Below are positions 35,822 to 45,073 of a stretch of DNA of 64,000 nucleotides, piece by piece. Numbering within the stretch: the stretch's first letter is position 1; each line of letters opens with the position of its first letter. The position numbers and the translations under genes are program-made. The notes under the pieces were generated by a model that was not told the origin of the DNA, made no database searches, and worked only from the letters and a program-made list of their open reading frames with translations. Source of the DNA: Bacteroides uniformis (lineage in GTDB: Bacteria > Bacteroidota > Bacteroidia > Bacteroidales > Bacteroidaceae); the NCBI RefSeq assembly GCF_025147485.1, contig NZ_CP102263.1, positions 4,167,501 to 4,231,500 on the forward strand, read 5' to 3'.

Positions 35822-36619
35822 TTATCCTAACGGATTCTCTTCCAAATTCCCGTCACTGCCATCCGGTTTCTCCGTAGAACCACCAGCTTCGGGTGCCTCG
35901 CCTATATAAATGGTATGAGAGGTACTACGGGGTGTTTTCAACAGAGCACCGCCACCGCCTCTGTACTGTGTGGTCACTGTAAGCATATACTCGCCGTCTT
36001 CCAACGATGCAGGCAGCAAGATAATGAGTCGCGAAGGCTCGTTCAGCACAATCATGGCGTTGTCTATCTTTGTCACAGTTCCTGTGATAGCGGAAGTCAG
36101 CATAACGCCCACCGAAGGGTCAGTACCTGCCACCGTGAGGTTCTTGCCGAAAAGGGTGAAATTGCGACCTGCCGTGGCGCTGAAGTCCGTTGCGCGAGTA
36201 GCGGCATCCCGTCCGCTGCCGATGTAGAATTTTGTGGGACGTTCTCCCAACACGTCCACACGTGTATCCTTAATAGCCTCGCGAAGCGTCTTGCCCTGAG
36301 TGAACGAGACATAAATGCTGTTGGTTACTGCATTCCAGGCGTTCTGCTTCGCTACGCCGCGAAACTGTGCCACACCACGAAACAGCCCAGTGTTCACACT
36401 CTCACCATTCATCAACGCTTCGGCTATCACCTCTTCCATCAGTTCGATGCCTAATGCCATCGTCTCGCGCCGCACACCAGGATTCTTTGCCACCATGCGG
36501 TCCAAGATAATATTCTTGTCGATGCTACGGGTGGTCTCCAGTTGGAAAATCTTGTCCGTCTTGTCATCGGTAGTCACCGTGTTGTCTACCAACCATGCCC
36601 TTAATACATTTTTTGCCAT
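35822..36619 (-). CDS. HU-like DNA-binding protein with Ig-type (DUF4469) C-terminus
   Basis: Residues 1-125 resemble the HU/IHF-like N-terminal domain of Bacteroidetes Bvu_2165-type proteins (MAKNVLRAWLVDNTVTTDDK, later FRGVAQFRGVAKQNAW). Residues 130-243 look like the DUF4469 immunoglobulin-type domain (FTLFGKNLTVAGTDPSVGV, TVTTQYRGGGGALLKTPRST). The tail is acidic and low-complexity. Such proteins are common in Bacteroides and their role is unknown; nucleoid or local DNA binding is inferred. It lies between HTCS-A and susC, transcribed toward susC. A deleted copy has the same position in PUL B. Confidence 0.85.
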   Translation of the reverse strand: MAKNVLRAWLVDNTVTTDDKTDKIFQLETTRSIDKNIILDRMVAKNPGVRRETMALGIELMEEVIAEALMNGESVNTGLFRGVAQFRGVAKQNAWNAVTNSIYVSFTQGKTLREAIKDTRVDVLGERPTKFYIGSGRDAATRATDFSATAGRNFTLFGKNLTVAGTDPSVGVMLTSAITGTVTKIDNAMIVLNEPSRLIILLPASLEDGEYMLTVTTQYRGGGGALLKTPRSTSHTIYIGEAPEAGGSTEKPDGSDGNLEENPLG

Positions 36620-36820
36620 ACTTTCATAGTCTTTTTGTTAACATTGGTAATATAATATTGCATTATTGATATGATAAAATTATCTATTATATCAAAATAG
36701 AATAAACTAATATGTCATATCAACGCTGCAAATATATAGAAAATGAGAGGTACGAATGAGAGGTAAATCTTCCTTATGCCGCTACTATTCTTTCTAAATA
36801 TTTATCGAAGCATGACGACA
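36620..36820. other. Left part of the divergent gap of PUL A
   Basis: AT-rich, with no gene. It contains TATTCTTTCTAAATA (about 36786-36800), which recurs in the corresponding gap of PUL B (about 57725-57739). Confidence 0.45.
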
Positions 36821-36877
36821 GATGGAAAAACAATAACGGTAACGATGGAAATCTTTCACAAAGCGATGGAAATCTTT
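36821..36877. repeat. Three GATGGAAA boxes upstream of HTCS-A
   Basis: GATGGAAA occurs at 36821, 36844 and 36865, the last two extended to CGATGGAAATCTTT. Spacing is 23 and 21 bp, two helical turns. Similar boxes lie before PUL B genes. Confidence 0.6.
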
Positions 36878-36924
36878 TTTTCTTCGACACAAGTATGGCA
36901 GACAATACTCTTCATTTCCATTTT

Positions 36925-36956
36925 TTTGTTCCTTTCACCATGAAACATTATCTTTG
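36925..36956 (+). promoter_or_regulatory. Promoter of HTCS-A
   Basis: TTTG (36925-36928), 20 bp, TATCTTTG (36949-36956): exact sigma-ABfr consensus. The leader to the ATG at 37026 is about 60 bases. Confidence 0.75.
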
Positions 36957-37025
36957 CCATTGTCAAAGCAATATTTGTCTACATAAAAAGAAAAGATAAT
37001 AAAAAATAGCCTAATCGAATATGTT

Positions 37026-40000
37026 ATGGCAAAAGTACTAATACTATTATTTCTTACAATTTCATGTATACCCATCATCGCACAGTCTGACTACTTGTTT
37101 AAGAACATCAGTAGTCGCGATGGGTTATCGAATGATTTTGTACGGGATATGGACGTGGACGGAAAAGGGTTTATTTGGATTGCCACTGAAGAGGGACTGA
37201 ACCGATGGACTGGCAACGGAAATACCATATACCGGGAAAACAACTCCGGATTGGCAAGCAATGAATTGACAACCGTGTACTATGATGCGAAGAGCAATAG
37301 CGTATGGGCAGGCTCCAGACAAAAAGGCATAAGCATATTCGACTGCCATACATCGCAATTCAGCCACCTGAGTACCAAAGAAGGACTTGCCAGTGATGCT
37401 ATCACAGATATCATGCCTGCTGGTGATGAAGGTTTATGGATTACTCATGTGGATAACGGAATAAGTTATTACAACCGAAATACGCACAAGATATATGTCT
37501 ATAATTCTTCTACACTATCAGGATTGAAAGACTGCAATCGTTGTTGCAGAGATGACAACAACGGTTATTTGTATGTAGGACATATTACTGAAGGGATGAG
37601 CATAATCAACCTGAAAAATAAAACGGTGAAAAAATTCTATCATGATGCCCAAAATCCCCAAAGTTTGCCAGGAAACAATGTACGAAGCATTTACATAGAC
37701 CATAAAAAAAATATATGGGTAGGGACAAATGGTGGGCTTGCATTATTTAATCCGATGACAGAAGAGTTTACCTCCTTTCGCCATGAAGACGACAATCCCC
37801 AATCTTTGGTTGGAGACAATGTACATCATATCACGGAAACAACAAACAATGTATTGTGGATAGCCTCGGATTTAGGAGGAATCAGCACACTCGACTTAAA
37901 CAATTTTGAGCTAAAGAGACAGGAAGACCAATTACACCTTGAGAACATCACTCACATCAATAGCGGACTTTCATCCCCCAACACGCGTGTCATAATGCAG
38001 GATAAATTCGGCCATATCTGGATAGGTAACCATAGTACTGGCGTTGACTTCATAGAGAACAACCGCCCCCTTTTCCATACCCTGCCCTTCTATAGTGAAA
38101 AGGATGGAGTGAAAACACCCAGCCGAGTGTATAGCATAGAAGCGAATAGCGGAGGGGAAATATGGCTGGGAGGAGAAAATACGTTAACCTGCTGGCAGGG
38201 CAACAAAGTAAAAAAGCAATGGAATGTTTCTTCACACTTGTCACATGCTTATTCCGTTATTTATAGTATGAAACAAGACAGCCAAGGTAGACTTTGGATG
38301 GGTATTGATGACGAAGGAGTACTACGCTATGATCCCAAGAATGATACTTTCAAGCGTATTGATTTGGGTATGGAGAATATAGATGTACGCACTTTTTACG
38401 AAGATGAACAAGGACAAATGTGGATAGGAAGTGAGGAAGGAGTCTATATCAGCCACCATGATAGCATCCAAAGATGGAATGTACCGGAGTGGAAACGGTG
38501 GAATCCGATTGCATTCGCTCTTATGCAAGATAAACAACGAAAAATATGGATAGGGACATTGGGAGTAGGAATCTACGTTGTTGATGCAAACCATAAACAA
38601 TTGACAAGACTGTATGACGGCAATCGCCTGCGTACCAATAACATCAATCAAATTTACCGAGACCGGGATGACGGACTGTGGATAGCTACATATAATGGAC
38701 TGGTCTATGTGAAAGATACCGACCAACCGGAACAGACTATATTATACGATGAGGCGTATGGACTTGCCGACAACCATATCCGAGCCATCCAGCAAGACAA
38801 ACTGGGTAATATTTGGGTAAGTACCTATACGGGGATTGCCTGTTTTAATGTTTACCGCCAGAAATTCTACAATTATGATTATCACAACGGGATACCTGCA
38901 GGAGGCTTTATCGAAGGCTCGGCAACTATCTTGCCGGACGGAACTATCTGCTTCGGTTCTTTACATGGTGTCTGTTCTTTCAATCCACAACTTATCAATA
39001 ATACGGATATTGTCTCCCCTATCCAACTCATCGCTTGCGAAAGTTTTGACCGTAAGGTAATAAACAGAAAAGCAGAAACAACAGTTCCCAATGACAAAGG
39101 GGTAATCAGCCTGCCTTATTACCGCAATACATTCCGCTTTTTATTCACCGTACCAGATTACGCACAAGAAGGTCTAGTTGAGTATGCCTACCAAATGGAG
39201 GGACTGGACAGAACGTGGTATGATACCGAAGGAGAACAACAAATAACCTTCCGAAACATAGATCCGGGTAAATATATCTTCCGAGTTAAAGCACGGCTGA
39301 AAAATGGTGAATGGGATGAAAAAAATACTGCATCCATACACATTGTCATTAATCCGCCGATTTGGGCAACATGGTATGCCAAATCATTATATACCTTATT
39401 AATATTGTGCATTATTTATCTCATCTTCCGTTCATACAAAAAAAGACTGCTGCTGAAGAGTTCTTTAAAGGTGGAGAAAAACTCGCTGGAGATGGAAAAG
39501 AGAAATCGGCAGAAAGAACAAGAACTGCACAATGAACGGCTTCGCTTCTATACAAATATCGCACATGAATTACGTACTCCGCTTACGCTGATTATCGGTC
39601 CGTTGGAGGATTTAAAGGATAACAAAGGCATACCCGCCGCTTTCCGTACAAAAATACAGACCATATACCGCAGTGCCGTGCAACTGCTCAATCTTATCAA
39701 CCAACTGATGGAATTCCGCAAGACCGAAACTCAAAACAGACAACTGACTGTGGGTAAAGGCAACCTGAGCAATCTGATTACAGAAATAGGATTGAGATAT
39801 AAGGAGCTGAATCAAAATGAGCATGTAAGAATCAATGTCAAAGTGGAACCTGTACAGGAAAATATCTATTTCGATGCGGATATCATCACGATCATACTTA
39901 ACAATCTGTTGTCCAATGCCATCAAATACACTCGGGCAGGACATATCACACTCTCCATGCACCGAATAAAGGCAAATGGCATAAGCTATGTAGAAATGAT

Positions 40001-41093
40001 AGTGGCAGATACTGGCTATGGAATTGACGCAGAGTCCTTGCCGCACATTTACGACCGATACTATCAAGCGAAGGGCAAGCACCAGGCTTCGGGTACCGGT
40101 ATCGGGCTGGCATTGGTGAAGTCGCTCGTTGATTTGCACCACGGTTCACTGGAGGTGGAAAGTGCCGTGGAGAAAGGAACGACTTTCCGCTTCCGCATAC
40201 AAACCGATTACAATTACCCCGAGGCATTGCACAAGGAAGAAAAAGTGGTTACTGTTGTAAAGGAAATGGCAGAAGATGCCGAACCGGAAAGTGCATTCCC
40301 TATTCTGTTGGTGGTGGAAGACAATGCTGACATCCGGGAATATATAGCCAATGAATTACAAGATACATATAAAATATTGCAAGCCAATAACGGAAAGGAG
40401 GGTCTGATTTTGGCGTTAAGATACACTCCAAATATTATAGTGAGTGACATCATGATGCCGGAAATGGATGGCATAGCCATGTGCAAGGGCATCAAGGAGA
40501 ACATGAATACCAGCCACATCCCTGTCATCCTCCTTACAGCCAAGGACTCCATACAAGATAAAGAAGAGGGGTACGACAGTGGAGCCGACTCTTACTTGAC
40601 CAAACCTTTCAGTGCGAAACTATTGAGGAGTCGCATCAAGAACTTGTTGGAGATGCGGAAACGCCTTGCCCGGCAAATTGTGGAAAATGTTCCGTCTACG
40701 GTGGTCAAGAACACCGAAAAGCGACAATCTACTTCATCCCCTCATCCGCAATTGAACAGATTGGACGAAGCCTTTCTCTCTAAATTGACTTCATTGATAG
40801 AAGATAATCTGGATGTAGAGAAAATAGACACCGCTTTTATGATTGATTGTATGAACATGAGTTATTCTGCCTTCTATCGTAAAGTAAAAGCTTTGACAGA
40901 ACTTAGTCCCAATGAATTTGTTCGAAAGATTAAGCTAAGAAATAGTGCACATCTATTACTTACAGGAGAACATAATGTGTCAGAAGCCGCCTCAATGACC
41001 GGCTTTAACAATATGGCACACTTCCGCGATTGTTTCAAAAAAGAATATGGCATTCCTCCATCCGAATATCAGAAACGATATAGACAGGGGTAA
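37026..41093 (+). CDS. Hybrid two-component system regulator HTCS-A (PUL A)
   Basis: One 1355-residue chain holds a complete signalling system. A signal peptide is followed by about 14 Reg_prop blades (GLSNDFVRDMDVDGKGFIWI-type repeats) forming the periplasmic sensor, a Y_Y_Y domain (about 700-765) and a membrane helix (about 785-803). The kinase has H847 (NIAHELRTP), ATPase boxes NNLLSNAIKYT and GTGIGLALVK, then a receiver with D1141 (VSDIMMPEMDG) and LTKPF, and an AraC-type HTH at the end. HTCS proteins bind a glycan fragment in the periplasm and activate their PUL. It is divergent from the HU-like/susC/susD genes, which are its likely targets. Confidence 0.95.
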   Translation: MAKVLILLFLTISCIPIIAQSDYLFKNISSRDGLSNDFVRDMDVDGKGFIWIATEEGLNRWTGNGNTIYRENNSGLASNELTTVYYDAKSNSVWAGSRQKGISIFDCHTSQFSHLSTKEGLASDAITDIMPAGDEGLWITHVDNGISYYNRNTHKIYVYNSSTLSGLKDCNRCCRDDNNGYLYVGHITEGMSIINLKNKTVKKFYHDAQNPQSLPGNNVRSIYIDHKKNIWVGTNGGLALFNPMTEEFTSFRHEDDNPQSLVGDNVHHITETTNNVLWIASDLGGISTLDLNNFELKRQEDQLHLENITHINSGLSSPNTRVIMQDKFGHIWIGNHSTGVDFIENNRPLFHTLPFYSEKDGVKTPSRVYSIEANSGGEIWLGGENTLTCWQGNKVKKQWNVSSHLSHAYSVIYSMKQDSQGRLWMGIDDEGVLRYDPKNDTFKRIDLGMENIDVRTFYEDEQGQMWIGSEEGVYISHHDSIQRWNVPEWKRWNPIAFALMQDKQRKIWIGTLGVGIYVVDANHKQLTRLYDGNRLRTNNINQIYRDRDDGLWIATYNGLVYVKDTDQPEQTILYDEAYGLADNHIRAIQQDKLGNIWVSTYTGIACFNVYRQKFYNYDYHNGIPAGGFIEGSATILPDGTICFGSLHGVCSFNPQLINNTDIVSPIQLIACESFDRKVINRKAETTVPNDKGVISLPYYRNTFRFLFTVPDYAQEGLVEYAYQMEGLDRTWYDTEGEQQITFRNIDPGKYIFRVKARLKNGEWDEKNTASIHIVINPPIWATWYAKSLYTLLILCIIYLIFRSYKKRLLLKSSLKVEKNSLEMEKRNRQKEQELHNERLRFYTNIAHELRTPLTLIIGPLEDLKDNKGIPAAFRTKIQTIYRSAVQLLNLINQLMEFRKTETQNRQLTVGKGNLSNLITEIGLRYKELNQNEHVRINVKVEPVQENIYFDADIITIILNNLLSNAIKYTRAGHITLSMHRIKANGISYVEMIVADTGYGIDAESLPHIYDRYYQAKGKHQASGTGIGLALVKSLVDLHHGSLEVESAVEKGTTFRFRIQTDYNYPEALHKEEKVVTVVKEMAEDAEPESAFPILLVVEDNADIREYIANELQDTYKILQANNGKEGLILALRYTPNIIVSDIMMPEMDGIAMCKGIKENMNTSHIPVILLTAKDSIQDKEEGYDSGADSYLTKPFSAKLLRSRIKNLLEMRKRLARQIVENVPSTVVKNTEKRQSTSSPHPQLNRLDEAFLSKLTSLIEDNLDVEKIDTAFMIDCMNMSYSAFYRKVKALTELSPNEFVRKIKLRNSAHLLLTGEHNVSEAASMTGFNNMAHFRDCFKKEYGIPPSEYQKRYRQG

Positions 41094-41117
41094 ACTTGAT
41101 ACCGGAGGAGGGGCAGA

Positions 41118-41220
41118 AAGAAGTTAGGAAGTTAAGCCGATACATTGCTGCCAATATATTGTCTATTGACTTTAACTTCTAAGCTCGCCCGGAGCGGGCG
41201 ACAACTTCTTCTAACTTCTT
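41118..41220. terminator. Bidirectional terminator region between HTCS-A and PUL B GH28
   Basis: AAGAAGTTAG (41118-41127) is the reverse complement of CTAACTTCTT (41211-41220). Between them lies the GC-rich hairpin TCGCCCGGAGCGGGCGA (41185-41201). It separates two convergent genes and marks the border of the two PULs. Confidence 0.55.
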
Positions 41221-41267
41221 AGCCCTTGTGAATATTATTCATTCTTGACAACACAATAGCACAGCCT

Positions 41268-42683
41268 TCAGCGCCATCTTTTCCGTGGTTTTGTCACCAT
41301 ATCCGGCCGAATATGAGAATAACAAATACTATCCAATGTAAGTCCTGTAATATGATGGCTCTGATTGGGGACTCCCTTGGAATTATCCACTACAATGTTT
41401 CGAATAGTAATGTCCTTGGGTGGCAACCTTTCGTCACCGCACAACTCATAGACAAAATCCGCGGAACCACACCGAATGTCCTTCACATGAATTCCCTCGA
41501 TACGGGTAAGACGTTCCTCATAAGTAGGAACCAACTCCCGCCATTGATAGAGAATATCCATGTCCAACCCAACCAAATATTCAGTATCCTTGCACGTAAC
41601 ATCTTCCAAGTAGATGTTTTCCACAATTCCACCCCGCCTTCGGTTGGTTTTGATAAAGAATAAGCAATGCACAGATGCGGGTACATCACAATGATGCATA
41701 TAAACGTTTCGCACACCTCCAGACAGTTCACTGCCAATGCCCAATAGAGTATGTCCTTCCATTACCTGACAATTACGTACAACGATATTCTCACAAGGGG
41801 TGCCCAATCTCCACGCATCTCGGTTTCGCCCCGATTTAATAACTACAGCATCATCTCCCTGGTCAAACTTGCAATTCTCTATCAGGAAATTACGGCTCAT
41901 TTCCAAATCTATGCCATCGTTGTTGTGGCCGTTCGCCTTGACATCAAGACCACGGACAATGCCACCCTTGCACATATAAAGGTGTATAGTCCAAAAGGGA
42001 CTTTCCCTGATCTTAAAGCCGTCAAGCAACACATTCCTGCAACGGTTCAGATGAATCAGATGAGGACGGAGGTTATTCTCACCAACAGCCATTTGCCTTT
42101 CTTCCACAGGAACATCAGTGGAAGCCATTGTATATAACTTCCTCAAAGCCTCCATGTGAGCTTGCGGACGGGCAAACCATATTCTCCATGTATCCATCTT
42201 GGGAGCCAATACTCCTTTTCCTGTAATGGCGATGTTTTCGCAATCAGATGCATAAATTAGCGGAGAGTAGTTATAACACTCCATGCCTTCCCATGAGGTC
42301 ATTACCGCCGGAAGATAATCCGAAGGAGTGTCTGTAAAACGCAATACCGCTCCTTCCTCCATGTAGAGGTTTATATTGCTTTTCAAGTGGATAGGACCAG
42401 TCAGCCATTCTCCTTTGGGAATGACTACACGACCGCCACCTACCAAATGACAGGCAGTGATTGCCTTGGCTATTGCCTTTGTATTCAGTTTTTTTCCTCC
42501 TGCCTTAGCTCCATATTTGGTTATCAAGAAATCCCTCTGTGGGAATATACACAAAAATACAGAGTCCATAGGGAAAGGAGCCTCTACCTCCACCGGCTGA
42601 AGCTTCACCCCTTCAGCCCATGAGCAAATGGGAAAGAAGATAACAAGAAGCAAACCAGCAAATAAATCTTTTAATGTTGTCAT
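41268..42683 (-). CDS. GH28 polygalacturonase-like enzyme (PUL B)
   Basis: A 471-residue secreted parallel beta-helix enzyme. The signal peptide ends near residue 23 (FFPICSWAEG). Catalytic segments are NGHNNDGIDLE, QGDDAVVIKSG (the paired Asp), GHTLLGIGSE and FFIKTNRRRGG (RIK-like). GH28 hydrolyses galacturonic-acid linkages in homogalacturonan or rhamnogalacturonan, often exo-wise in Bacteroides. It is the last gene of the GH35-GH2-GH28 operon (20 bp after GH2) and differs clearly from the GH28 part of the PUL A fusion. Confidence 0.92.
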   Translation of the reverse strand: MTTLKDLFAGLLLVIFFPICSWAEGVKLQPVEVEAPFPMDSVFLCIFPQRDFLITKYGAKAGGKKLNTKAIAKAITACHLVGGGRVVIPKGEWLTGPIHLKSNINLYMEEGAVLRFTDTPSDYLPAVMTSWEGMECYNYSPLIYASDCENIAITGKGVLAPKMDTWRIWFARPQAHMEALRKLYTMASTDVPVEERQMAVGENNLRPHLIHLNRCRNVLLDGFKIRESPFWTIHLYMCKGGIVRGLDVKANGHNNDGIDLEMSRNFLIENCKFDQGDDAVVIKSGRNRDAWRLGTPCENIVVRNCQVMEGHTLLGIGSELSGGVRNVYMHHCDVPASVHCLFFIKTNRRRGGIVENIYLEDVTCKDTEYLVGLDMDILYQWRELVPTYEERLTRIEGIHVKDIRCGSADFVYELCGDERLPPKDITIRNIVVDNSKGVPNQSHHITGLTLDSICYSHIRPDMVTKPRKRWR

Positions 42684-42703
42684 TCTTACTGCTATTATAA
42701 AAA

Positions 42704-45040
42704 TTAGTGTACTTTTATCGTTATTGTTTGTTCAGGAAGGCCTTCTACGCAAACCTTTACGCTCATCATCCCCTTACTTCGTCCAGCCTGTATCACCAGC
42801 ATGCACCTGCCCTGATAAGTAGGAAGCTCATGGCTGTTGAAACGATATGCTCGACGCATTTCTCCACTATCTATCCCCAGCAATTTTCCAGTGCCTTCCA
42901 CTGTTGCATTTACCACACGGTCGTTTATCCTTACAGGCACCCCATTTTCATCAAATAATTGTAAAGCAATGAAAGCAAGGTCTTGTCCGTCTGCTTGCAA
43001 TACGGTTTTGTCAGGTGTAAGTGTGAAACATGCTGCTTTAATTTTACTTGTCTGAATGCTGTCGCGGCACACCTCTTTACCATCCTTGTATCCGATAGCA
43101 ACCACCTTCCCAGGTCGATAAGGCTGATTCCAAATAATGGTATTATTCAGATAGTCTTTCGGTTTGCGCGGTCCATATTTCTTTCCACGTGGATCTATCA
43201 GTACCACTTCGTCACAATTAGATGGGGTATGAATTGGCAACACACGTGAATCGGTATATGGAAAAGTCCAGTCATGCACCATAGGCGGTGTCTGCCAGTG
43301 GTCCTTACCCGGATCTTCATCTATGCTATAGTCCACGACAGCCATTTTCAAGACAGGCTTGTCTGTCCACATCGCACGTAAATAGGCGGCACGAGGCTTC
43401 TCGTCCATGCACATATCGAAAAGCGTAGCAGCCCATCCCTTACTCGGCCAACCCATGCTTTCTCCGATATAATCGACTCCGGCCCAAACAAACGATCCAC
43501 AAAAGTAATCATTTTCCATCACATAATTCCACGGATTCTTGGGAGAGTAATCCCTTGCCTCATAAGGTCTCAATCCGCTATAATAGGGATAACTTTCACT
43601 TATCAGGCCGATTCGTTCAGGATGCTTTTTCTTGTCCTCTATATAAGATAGTTCGCTATAATTATACCCTACCACATCAGTTACTGAAGCAAACTTATCT
43701 TGGTATGCCGGTGCCAGTGCCAACATGGTTGGACGTGTCGGTTCTAATTTATGTACGAAGTCACGCAACAAGGTGGCACGTTCCACACCCACGTTGTCCT
43801 TACGGGTGGCTTCTGCCAATTCATTGCCGATACTCCAAAGGACGATGGAAGGATGGTTACGGTCGCGCACAATCATGTCACGAATATCTTGTTGCCAACA
43901 TTCATCAAAGAACTGCTCATAATATCCCGACTTCCACTTGTCGAAAGCCTCGTCAACGACTAAGAAACCAATGGAATCACAATAATTCAAGAACTCCGGT
44001 GAAGGCGGATTGTGTGAACAGCGGATGGCATTTGCTCCAAACTCCTTTAAGATAGTCAGACGGCGTTCGTATGAACGGTTTGGAACGGCAACCCCCAAGC
44101 ATCCAGCATCCTGATGCAGGCACGCACCTTTCATCTTGATATTCTTCCCGTTCAAGAAGAAGCCTTTGTCCTTATCGAAACCGATGGTCCGCACCCCGAA
44201 ACGGGTCGTGTAACGGTCTATCACCTTTCCCTTTTGTTTCAATATTGTTTCCAAACGATAAAGATAAGGTTTTTCCAAATTCCACAATTGTGGGTTGGAC
44301 AGCGTGAAAGACTGTGCAATATCTTTTGTCCCGTTTTCCGGCATCACAACCTCTGTTCGGGCTGCATACTGCTTGCCGTTTATCTTCAACAGATTGCCTT
44401 GTGCATCCACTATTCGTTGCATAATTTCTATTTCACCGGTCAATGCCGAAGTATTGGCTACAGTTGTTACACAAGATACGATGGCCGATTCTGCCGACAC
44501 TCGGGGAGTGGTAATATATGTACCCCACATCTTGACATGTATCGGATTGGTTACTTGCATCCATACGTGGCGATAAATACCCGAGCCAGTGTACCAGCGC
44601 GATTTCTCCGAATGATCTACCTTCACGCTCAATGTATTCTTTCCTCCATATTTCAAGTAAGGAGTCAAGTCAGTTTCAAATGAAGTATATCCGTAACGAT
44701 GGTAATCTACCTCCTGTCCGTTCAGATAGATGGTAGCTTTATGATAGATGCCATCGAACACAATGCTGACCCGCTTACCTTTGTAAGACGCAGGCACATT
44801 GAAATCTTTCTTATAATAACCTATACCCCCCGGCAAATATCCACTTTCAGGACCCACCTCTTCGTTAAAGTCCAGTTCAATACTCCAGTCATGCGGAAGC
44901 TGGACAGGTTTATAGATACCTTGTTCTCCCAAACGGAACTGCCAATCGAAATCAAAATTCTGCCGGATACGTTCGGCAGACCATCCTATTGTCCCGGTAA
45001 ACAAGAATAAAATGATTATTAATAAATTACGTTTCTGCAT
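42704..45040 (-). CDS. GH2 glycoside hydrolase (PUL B)
   Basis: The 778-residue enzyme has a signal peptide (to about residue 21), jelly-roll, Ig-like domain and barrel with E407 (WSIGNELAEA) as acid/base and E482 (LISESYPYYS) as nucleophile. The C-terminal DUF4982-like and invasin-like domains (VLQADGQDLAFIALQL) repeat the build of the GH2 in PUL A. Beta-galactosidase or a related activity is expected; the sugar cannot be fixed. Neighbours are the GH35-like enzyme (33 bp) and GH28 (20 bp). Confidence 0.93.
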   Translation of the reverse strand: MQKRNLLIIILFLFTGTIGWSAERIRQNFDFDWQFRLGEQGIYKPVQLPHDWSIELDFNEEVGPESGYLPGGIGYYKKDFNVPASYKGKRVSIVFDGIYHKATIYLNGQEVDYHRYGYTSFETDLTPYLKYGGKNTLSVKVDHSEKSRWYTGSGIYRHVWMQVTNPIHVKMWGTYITTPRVSAESAIVSCVTTVANTSALTGEIEIMQRIVDAQGNLLKINGKQYAARTEVVMPENGTKDIAQSFTLSNPQLWNLEKPYLYRLETILKQKGKVIDRYTTRFGVRTIGFDKDKGFFLNGKNIKMKGACLHQDAGCLGVAVPNRSYERRLTILKEFGANAIRCSHNPPSPEFLNYCDSIGFLVVDEAFDKWKSGYYEQFFDECWQQDIRDMIVRDRNHPSIVLWSIGNELAEATRKDNVGVERATLLRDFVHKLEPTRPTMLALAPAYQDKFASVTDVVGYNYSELSYIEDKKKHPERIGLISESYPYYSGLRPYEARDYSPKNPWNYVMENDYFCGSFVWAGVDYIGESMGWPSKGWAATLFDMCMDEKPRAAYLRAMWTDKPVLKMAVVDYSIDEDPGKDHWQTPPMVHDWTFPYTDSRVLPIHTPSNCDEVVLIDPRGKKYGPRKPKDYLNNTIIWNQPYRPGKVVAIGYKDGKEVCRDSIQTSKIKAACFTLTPDKTVLQADGQDLAFIALQLFDENGVPVRINDRVVNATVEGTGKLLGIDSGEMRRAYRFNSHELPTYQGRCMLVIQAGRSKGMMSVKVCVEGLPEQTITIKVH

Positions 45041-45073
45041 AAGTGATTAATATTATGATATGTTTCAACTCTT